NCBI GenBank assembly: GCA_027038235.1
Contig: JALVXV010000159.1
Span: 1 to 10,809, forward strand
DNA from: Campylobacterales bacterium
GTDB lineage: Bacteria > Campylobacterota > Campylobacteria > Campylobacterales > JALSKU01
DNA length: 10,809 nt
Direction of reading: 5' to 3'
Shown here: positions 6,764 to 10,809 of the stretch, in pieces
Layout of the letters: every line of letters starts with the position of its first letter
How positions within the stretch are numbered: the first letter of the stretch is position 1
Notes under the pieces: generated by a model
Told to the model about the DNA's origin: nothing
Seen by the model: only the letters and a program-made list of their open reading frames with translations
Databases searched by the model: none
Translations under genes and position numbers: made by a program

Positions 6764-6893
6764 TCGTTGATAAACAGATGCCCTAACCCAGCACGATAAT
6801 TTAGACAACTTTGAGGGTGCCTTCAAACCCTTATTAACCCATACATTATCAGAGAGAATAGTTCCTCCTCCTTTCTATTCTCTCAATTTTTTT
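6764..6893 (+). ncRNA. Candidate small RNA (about 130 nt) with C-rich motifs and intrinsic terminator
   Basis: The stretch lies between a plausible promoter and a strong terminator, has no credible open reading frame (its ATG at 6778 reaches TAA after one more codon) and is more GC-rich than the flanks. Possible folds are ATCG/CGAT (6763-6766 with 6794-6797) with an inner TGC/GCA displaying CCUAACCCA, and TTTGA/TCAAA (6810-6814 with 6823-6827). AACCC occurs three times (6785, 6826, 6836) and the terminator loop carries CCUCCUCC. It does not show the hallmarks of SRP RNA, RNase P RNA or tmRNA, and its ends do not form the long closing stem of 6S RNA. The boundaries are predictions. An alternative is an untranslated leader or a degenerate gene relic. 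Confidence 0.5.
6852..6893 (+). terminator. Rho-independent terminator with CCUCCUCC loop
   Basis: A perfect 10-bp stem (GAGAGAATAG at 6852-6861, CTATTCTCTC at 6875-6884) with a 13-nt pyrimidine loop is followed after AA by seven T's (6887-6893). This is the clearest intrinsic terminator in the window. It lies about 200 nt after the J-domain stop, which points to a separate transcript ending here. Confidence 0.85.
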
Positions 6894-6921
6894 GTATTTT
6901 TCCTCTCAATTTTGATATAAT
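6892..6921 (+). promoter_or_regulatory. Second candidate promoter upstream of tRNA-Gly
   Basis: TATAAT at 6916-6921 is preceded by TGA (extended -10). TTGTAT at 6892-6897 gives an 18-nt spacer. It would give a longer tRNA precursor in tandem with the stronger promoter downstream. Confidence 0.35.
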
Positions 6922-6936
6922 AAGATAAAAAAAGAG

Positions 6937-6965
6937 TTGACAAATGATAAAAAATGAGATAAAAT
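6937..6965 (+). promoter_or_regulatory. Strong sigma-70 promoter of tRNA-Gly
   Basis: A consensus TTGACA (6937-6942), a 17-nt spacer and TAAAAT (6960-6965) place the start near 6972, about 8 nt before the tRNA. It is the best -35/-10 pair in the window and the only strong promoter visible upstream of flgA. Confidence 0.8.
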
Positions 6966-6979
6966 TCCATCAAATTTTT

Positions 6980-7054
6980 GCGGGAATAGCTCAGTGGTAG
7001 AGCACAACCTTGCCAAGGTTGGGGTCGCGAGTTCGAACCTCGTTTCCCGCTCCA
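6980..7054 (+). tRNA. tRNA-Gly (anticodon GCC)
   Basis: A full cloverleaf can be drawn: acceptor GCGGGAA (6980-6986) with TTCCCGC (7044-7050), D stem GCTC/GAGC (6989-6992, 7000-7003), anticodon stem CAACC/GGTTG (7005-7009, 7017-7021) with loop TTGCCAA, so anticodon GCC is at 7012-7014. The T arm is GCGAG-TTCGAAC-CTCGT (7027-7043, one G-U pair). The discriminator is U and CCA is encoded at 7052-7054. It reads glycine codons GGC and GGU. The flgA reading frame continues through its 3' half without a stop, and no terminator follows. Confidence 0.97.
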
Positions 7055-7950
7055 TCATTTTTGTACTTCTTCTATCTATTCCACTCTTATCATATTCTAA
7101 GCAAATTATCATAAAAGAGAGATATTGCATAAAAAACAATCAATTAACCTTAAAAGATATATATCCATTATCTAAGAAAAATAGGATAGTTTTAACTATT
7201 TCCTCAGCTTTATCAACCTACAAAATCCCCTCTTTAGATATAATTTCAAATATAAAAAAATATACTCCTTTAGCCATAAAAGATATTTCAGGAGGCATAG
7301 TAACTCTTGATAAACAGTGCTATATCAAATATCAAAAAAGAGATATAAAAGAGGCTTTGAAAAAAGTTTTTAAAAAAAGATATAAAAACATAAAGATAAA
7401 ACAGCTTAAAATTACTCCTATAAACTCCTTTCCAAACAATTTTAGTAGTTATCGTTTTGATAGGATAGAGATAAAAAATCACAACTTAAGAAAAAAGAGT
7501 GGAAATTTCATAGTTGTTTACAAAAATAGCGATAAAAAAAGGGTAAGACTCTTTTTTAGATACAAGATTTTAGCAAAAATAGCTCTTTTTAAAGCAAAAC
7601 ATAATATCCAAAGCGGTAAAATCCTTTCTCAAAATGATTTTGAAAAAGATGTGGTAAATTTTGATAAAATTCCACTAAATTTTATAAAAGATTTAAAAAG
7701 TGGAGTTTATAGAACAAAAAATTATATAAAAAAAGATACCATTTTGACAAAATATATGGTAAAAAGAGTAACACTTGTAAGAAAAAGGGATACTCTTAGA
7801 ACCATTATAAAAGATGGCAATTTGCAAATAGAATTTTTTTCAAAAGCTTTGCAAGATGGAGACAAAGGAGATATTATAAAAACTGTAGGAAAAAATGGTA
7901 AAATATATCGAGCTAAGATTGTAGGTAAGGGCTTGGTGGTAATTCAATAA
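6994..7950 (+). CDS. flgA: Flagellar basal body P-ring formation protein FlgA (start unresolved, overlaps tRNA-Gly)
   Basis: FlgA is a periplasmic chaperone needed to assemble the FlgI P ring around the flagellar rod. The C-terminal part is typical: an SAF domain (about 191-255, with HNIQSGKILSQNDF) and a final beta region with LQDGDKGDIIKTVGKNGKIYRAKIVGKGLVVIQ-type spacing (286-318). A Sec signal core, IIFVLLLSIPLLSYS, precedes KQIIIKERYC. No ATG, GTG or TTG lies in frame between the tRNA and this core. The coordinates use GTG 6994, which lies in the tRNA D loop, the only canonical start that keeps the signal peptide. The next canonical in-frame start I found is a TTG near 7355. ATC 7054 or ATT 7057 are non-canonical options just after CCA. 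The family call is firm but the N-terminus is not. Expression probably comes from the tRNA promoter. Confidence 0.85.
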   Translation: MVEHNLAKVGVASSNLVSRSIIFVLLLSIPLLSYSKQIIIKERYCIKNNQLTLKDIYPLSKKNRIVLTISSALSTYKIPSLDIISNIKKYTPLAIKDISGGIVTLDKQCYIKYQKRDIKEALKKVFKKRYKNIKIKQLKITPINSFPNNFSSYRFDRIEIKNHNLRKKSGNFIVVYKNSDKKRVRLFFRYKILAKIALFKAKHNIQSGKILSQNDFEKDVVNFDKIPLNFIKDLKSGVYRTKNYIKKDTILTKYMVKRVTLVRKRDTLRTIIKDGNLQIEFFSKALQDGDKGDIIKTVGKNGKIYRAKIVGKGLVVIQ

Positions 7951-7953
7951 AAA

Positions 7954-8023
7954 AGCTTAGAGCTAAGTGCTAAGAGCTTGGAGCTGTTTTAGCTCTCAGC
8001 CCTAAGCTCTCAGCCCTAAGCTC
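7954..8023. repeat. Inverted array of 7-nt AGCT repeats between flgA and ubiX
   Basis: Five units in strict 7-nt phase start at 7954, 7961, 7968, 7975 and 7982 (AGCTTAG, AGCTAAG, TGCTAAG, AGCTTGG, AGCTG). After TTTT (7987-7990), five more start at 7991, 7998, 8005, 8012 and 8019 (AGCTCTC, AGCCCTA, AGCTCTC, AGCCCTA, AGCTC). The second half includes an exact 14-bp tandem repeat (7991-8004, 8005-8018). The halves are imperfect inverted complements, matching at 25 of 34 positions by my alignment, so the transcript can form a long hairpin. Confidence 0.85.
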
Positions 8024-8036
8024 AATCCGAAGGATT
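8024..8036 (+). promoter_or_regulatory. Short hairpin covering the ubiX Shine-Dalgarno site
   Basis: AATCC-GAA-GGATT forms a 5-bp stem with a GAA triloop. It contains the ubiX ribosome binding site AAGGA (8030-8034), which is 7 nt before the GTG at 8042. It may lower translation initiation or simply be a coincidental short palindrome. Confidence 0.45.
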
Positions 8037-8041
8037 TTCAG

Positions 8042-8572
8042 GTGAAAAAGTTGATAATAGCCATAAGTGGTGGTAGTGGGGTAAATTTGGGTATAAAATT
8101 TGTTGAAAATTTACCTAAAAATATAAAAAGCTATGTTGTAGTTTCAGATAATGCAAAAATAGTTTTCAAAGAAGAGGAAAATATCACAGTTTATAGAAAT
8201 GATGATATATCAGCAGCTATTGCTTCAGGCTCTTTTAAGTGTGAGGCTATGGCTATAATACCAACAAGCATGAATACCCTAGCTAAGATAAGCTGTGGCA
8301 TAGCAGATAATCTTTTAACAAGAGCAGCAAGTGTCATAATAAAGGAGAAAAAGACTCTTTTATTGGCTCCAAGAGAGTTGCCATACTCTTCTATTTCATT
8401 GGAAAATATGTTAAAATTATCAAATTTGGGAGTAATAATTGCTCCTCCTGTTTTAGGATACTATGCAGATATAAAGAGTTTAGAAGATATGGAGAGATTT
8501 ATGATTGGAAAGTGGTTTGATCTATTGAAGATAGAACACAATCTATATAAGAGATGGAAGATAGATGAGTAA
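8042..8572 (+). CDS. ubiX: UbiX-family flavin prenyltransferase
   Basis: UbiX attaches a dimethylallyl group to reduced FMN, making the prenyl-FMN cofactor of UbiD-type decarboxylases. The 176-residue protein shows the FMN-binding N-terminus IAISGGSGVNLG (6-17), the conserved block IIPTSMNTLAKIS (72-84), CGIADNLLTRAASVIIKEKK (85-104), PRELPYSSISLENMLKLSNLG (110-130) and APPVLGYY (134-141), in family order. Starting GTG 8042 gives MKKLIIAISG, the expected beginning, with AAGGA 7 nt upstream. Campylobacterota make menaquinone by the futalosine route, where a UbiX-type protein (MqnM) serves the MqnL decarboxylase. That role is an inference here because no ubiD partner is in the window. Its 3' end overlaps coaD by 8 nt. 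Confidence 0.93.
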   Translation: MKKLIIAISGGSGVNLGIKFVENLPKNIKSYVVVSDNAKIVFKEEENITVYRNDDISAAIASGSFKCEAMAIIPTSMNTLAKISCGIADNLLTRAASVIIKEKKTLLLAPRELPYSSISLENMLKLSNLGVIIAPPVLGYYADIKSLEDMERFMIGKWFDLLKIEHNLYKRWKIDE

Positions 8573-9038
8573 TATAGCAATATATCCCGGTACTTTTGAT
8601 CCTGTTACAAATGGACATATAGATATAATAAAAAGAGCTAAAAAGATTTTTGATAAAGTTGTAGTAGCAGTTGCACTCTCTAAAGATAAAAATCCAATGT
8701 TTTTGTTGGAGCAGAGGGTAAATTTTTTAAAAGAGAGTGTAAGAGATATCTGTGGAGTAGAGGTGGAATCATTTGACTCACTTTTGGTAGATTTTGCACA
8801 AGAGAAGGGTATAAAAACTATCATAAGAGGGCTTAGAGCAGTTAGCGACTTTGAGTATGAGCTTCAAATGGGATATGCAAATAACTTTTTAAATAGAGAA
8901 ATTGACACCATATATCTTATGCCATCACTTAAAAATGCTTTTATAAGCTCCTCCGTTGTAAGAGCTATTTTAAGACACAATGGCGATCCTTCAAGTTTGG
9001 TGCCAGATGCTATAAGAGAGAGTATAAAATGTATATAA
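8565..9038 (+). CDS. coaD: Phosphopantetheine adenylyltransferase
   Basis: CoaD transfers AMP from ATP to 4'-phosphopantetheine, giving dephospho-CoA, the penultimate step of coenzyme A synthesis in the cytoplasm. At 157 residues it has the normal length. It is a nucleotidyltransferase of the HIGH superfamily: AIYPGTFDPVTNGHIDII (5-22) carries the ATP-binding TNGH motif (15-18), TIIRGLRAVSDFEYELQMGYAN (85-106) is the family's conserved core, and ISSSVVR (127-133) is the second nucleotide motif. ATG 8565 lies inside the end of ubiX with an 8-nt overlap and a weak GGAAG just upstream, so translational coupling is expected. The next gene, tmk, overlaps by 10 nt. Confidence 0.97.
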   Translation: MSNIAIYPGTFDPVTNGHIDIIKRAKKIFDKVVVAVALSKDKNPMFLLEQRVNFLKESVRDICGVEVESFDSLLVDFAQEKGIKTIIRGLRAVSDFEYELQMGYANNFLNREIDTIYLMPSLKNAFISSSVVRAILRHNGDPSSLVPDAIRESIKCI

Positions 9039-9604
9039 TCATTGAGGGAGTTGATACAAGTGGAAAATCAACTCAAATAGAGCTTTTAAAAAAAAGGTTT
9101 AAAGATGCTATTTTTACAAAAGAGCCTGGTGGAACAAAGCTTGGTAGCGAAATAAGAGAGATACTATTAAACAAAAATATCAAAAGCTCTAAGGCTGAAT
9201 TTTTTTTGTTTCTAGCTGATAGGGCTGAACACTTCAAGGAGGTTATTAGACCAAATCTTTCAAAGCTTATTATAAGTGATAGAGGATTTATCTCGGGCAT
9301 AGCTTATGCAATGAGTAGAGGTTTGGATATTGAACTTGATGAGATGATAAAGCTAAATAAGTTGGCTTTAAATTCTACTCTTCCAGATTTAGTAATATTA
9401 CTTAAAATCGACAAAGAGAGCATCATAAAAAGACTTAATAAAAAAAGTCATGACAATATTGAAAAAAGAGGCATAGAGTATCTTTTAAGTGTGCAGAAAA
9501 ATATGCAAAATATTTTAAAAAGGTTAGATATAAATTTTGTAGAGATTGATGCCTCAAAAGATATAATGGAAATTTATAAAATAATATTGGAGAATATAAA
9601 ATGA
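9029..9604 (+). CDS. tmk: Thymidylate kinase (dTMP kinase)
   Basis: Tmk phosphorylates dTMP to dTDP with ATP, supplying dTTP for DNA synthesis. It has 191 residues, shorter than the ~205-215 of E. coli type enzymes. The P-loop GVDTSGKST is at 7-15, the dTMP-binding KEPGGT at 31-36, the adjacent FLFLADRAEH at 59-68 and the DR-x-x-S motif as SDRGFISGIAYA (83-94). The usual tyrosine after DR is glycine. As I recall, Helicobacter enzymes also lack the tyrosine here, so this looks like clade variation. Start ATG 9029 overlaps the coaD end by 10 nt, and no independent Shine-Dalgarno is obvious, so coupling is likely. Its TGA overlaps the hisS ATG (ATGA). Confidence 0.96.
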   Translation: MYIIIEGVDTSGKSTQIELLKKRFKDAIFTKEPGGTKLGSEIREILLNKNIKSSKAEFFLFLADRAEHFKEVIRPNLSKLIISDRGFISGIAYAMSRGLDIELDEMIKLNKLALNSTLPDLVILLKIDKESIIKRLNKKSHDNIEKRGIEYLLSVQKNMQNILKRLDINFVEIDASKDIMEIYKIILENIK

Positions 9605-10809
9605 TAAAAGCTTTAAGAGGTATGAAAGATATTTTGCCTAATGAAAATGAAAAATATATCTACTTTTTAGAAAATGCTGCAAGATTGGCTAAAAATTATG
9701 GATTTGAATATATAGAAACTCCCATACTTGAAGAGACAGCACTTTTTAAAAGAAGTGTTGGAGAGAGTAGCGATATAGTGGGAAAAGAGATGTATGAGTT
9801 TATCGACAAGGGCGGTAATAGTGTATGTCTTAGACCTGAGGGTACAGCCGGAGTAGTCAGGTCATTTGTGCAACATAAATTTGATAGGATTTTAGGGGTT
9901 AAAAGATACTTTTATTATGGTGCTATGTTTAGATATGAAAGACCTCAAAAAGGAAGATTAAGAGAGTTTCATCAATTTGGTGTAGAGTGTTTTGGAGAAG
10001 ACAACCCCTATGAAGATGTCAATATCATACTACTTTTAAAAGATATACTTGATTTTTTCGACATTAGTTATACACTAAAGATAAACTCTTTAGGATGTCA
10101 AAAGTGCCTCCCACCTTTTAGAGAACTTTTGGTAAAACATTTATATGATATAGAAGATAGACTTTGTGATGATTGTAAAAGAAGGATAAAAACCAACCCC
10201 ATAAGAGTCTTTGACTGTAAAAATGAGAGTTGTCAAAGAGTTTTAGAAGATGCTCCAAGACTGGGCTCTGCCCTTTGTAAAGAGTGTGATGAGAGTTTTG
10301 AATTTGTTAAAAGTAAGCTTGATACATTAGGTATAGAGTATGAAGTTGATAGTAATTTAGTAAGAGGACTTGATTATTATACAAAGACAGCTTTTGAATT
10401 TGTTTCAGGTGAGCTTGGTGCTCAAAATGCAGTAGCAGGTGGAGGCAGATATGATAGGCTTGTTGAATTTCTTGGAGGCAAACCAACTTCTGGGATTGGG
10501 TTTGCTATAGGCATTGAGAGATTGTTAGAGCTTGTAAAACTTCCAAATAAAGAGAAAGAGGGGTACTACTTTGGTGCTATGGATGAAGAAGCGATAGAGC
10601 TTATCTTTAAGCTTGGTAATTTGTATAAAAAGAGAGTCAAAACTGAAATCTCTTATCAAAAAAAGAGCCTAAAAGCCCACCTAAAAACTGCCGATAAAAA
10701 AGGTGTTAGATACTGTGTAGTAGTTGGTGAAAATGAGTTAAAATCAAATAATATTTGGGTGAAAGATTTGGTAAAAAAAGAGGAAAAAGTTATAAGTTTA
10801 GAAGAGTTT
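9601..10809 (+). CDS. hisS: Histidyl-tRNA synthetase, 3' end cut by window edge
   Basis: This cytoplasmic class II aminoacyl-tRNA synthetase charges tRNA-His. The frame is open for 403 codons to the last base, so only a few residues are missing compared with the usual ~410-420. Visible elements are the N-terminal LRGMKDILPNE (5-15), the motif 2 region YFYYGAMFRYERPQKGRLREFHQFGVE (103-129), the histidine-specific motifs LVRGLDYYTKTAFEF (253-267) and AVAGGGRYDRL (277-287), motif 3 GIGFAIGIERLLEL (298-311), then the anticodon-binding domain from about residue 320. The insertion between motif 2 and the histidine motifs contains eight cysteines in four pairs (166/169, 189/192, 206/211, 226/229), which could bind metal. 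ATG 9601 overlaps the tmk TGA by 4 nt, making it the fourth gene of the coupled ubiX-coaD-tmk-hisS run. Confidence 0.97.
   Translation, partial: MIKALRGMKDILPNENEKYIYFLENAARLAKNYGFEYIETPILEETALFKRSVGESSDIVGKEMYEFIDKGGNSVCLRPEGTAGVVRSFVQHKFDRILGVKRYFYYGAMFRYERPQKGRLREFHQFGVECFGEDNPYEDVNIILLLKDILDFFDISYTLKINSLGCQKCLPPFRELLVKHLYDIEDRLCDDCKRRIKTNPIRVFDCKNESCQRVLEDAPRLGSALCKECDESFEFVKSKLDTLGIEYEVDSNLVRGLDYYTKTAFEFVSGELGAQNAVAGGGRYDRLVEFLGGKPTSGIGFAIGIERLLELVKLPNKEKEGYYFGAMDEEAIELIFKLGNLYKKRVKTEISYQKKSLKAHLKTADKKGVRYCVVVGENELKSNNIWVKDLVKKEEKVISLEEF

Noticed and set aside
6764..6893. 6S, SRP, tmRNA or RNase P RNA
   Set aside because: No long end-to-end closing stem with a central bubble, no SRP tetraloop/conserved core, no tRNA-like ends or tag frame and no RNase P core sequences were seen.
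6906..7139. 77-codon minus-strand open frame across the tRNA-Gly
   Set aside because: It is the antisense of a tRNA gene. Peptides such as RFELATPTLARLCSTTELFPQ are a familiar artefact of translating tRNA complements. It has no ribosome binding site.
7954..8023. CRISPR array
   Set aside because: The units are 7 nt with no spacers, and the two halves are inverted, unlike repeat-spacer arrays.
9278..9314. Tmk motif SDRGF lacking the usual tyrosine (possible inactive enzyme)
   Set aside because: P-loop and other motifs are intact, and as I recall Helicobacter enzymes also lack the tyrosine, so it looks like clade variation rather than loss of function.

Overview
This AT-rich window looks like a chromosomal segment of a Campylobacterota (epsilonproteobacterial) species. 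The support is gene order and protein type: a PpiD-like chaperone directly followed by ftsA and ftsZ, a class II (plant-type) DAHP synthase, and the block flgA-ubiX-coaD-tmk-hisS. From memory, both linkages also occur in Campylobacter relatives. No mobile element, CRISPR array or phage gene is visible. This is mainly a housekeeping region, and the unusual material lies between and at the edges of the genes.

Layout. Bases 1-3725 (+) hold the 3' part of a ppiD-like gene, ftsA (TTG start, no gap after the ppiD stop) and ftsZ, which is a cell-division operon. A hairpin at 3746-3784 separates ftsZ from the convergent aroG (3797-5146, minus). A divergent AT-rich promoter region (5147-5313) follows. 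Then come two plus-strand genes of unknown role: a small membrane-anchored helical protein (5314-5775) and a protein with a C-terminal J domain (5831-6655). The ribosome binding site of the J-domain gene lies inside a near-perfect hairpin.

Bases 6656-6979 contain no gene but are not empty. They hold AT-rich inverted repeats, a probable promoter, a candidate small RNA of about 130 nt ending in a strong intrinsic terminator with a CCUCCUCC loop, and two promoters for tRNA-Gly(GCC) (6980-7054). The flgA frame emerges directly from the tRNA gene. No ATG, GTG or TTG lies between the tRNA and the FlgA signal peptide, so its start is a real puzzle. An inverted array of 7-nt AGCT repeats (7954-8023) separates flgA from ubiX. 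The genes ubiX, coaD, tmk and hisS (8042-10809, hisS cut by the window end) overlap by 8, 10 and 4 nt and should be translationally coupled.

Functionally the window covers envelope protein folding and division (PpiD, FtsA, FtsZ), aromatic amino acid entry (AroG), flagellar P-ring assembly (FlgA), prenyl-FMN supply (UbiX), coenzyme A (CoaD), dTTP synthesis (Tmk) and histidine charging (HisS). I did not find a new multi-gene system. The best leads are the candidate sRNA, the tRNA/flgA junction, the RBS hairpin before the J-domain gene and the heptad array.
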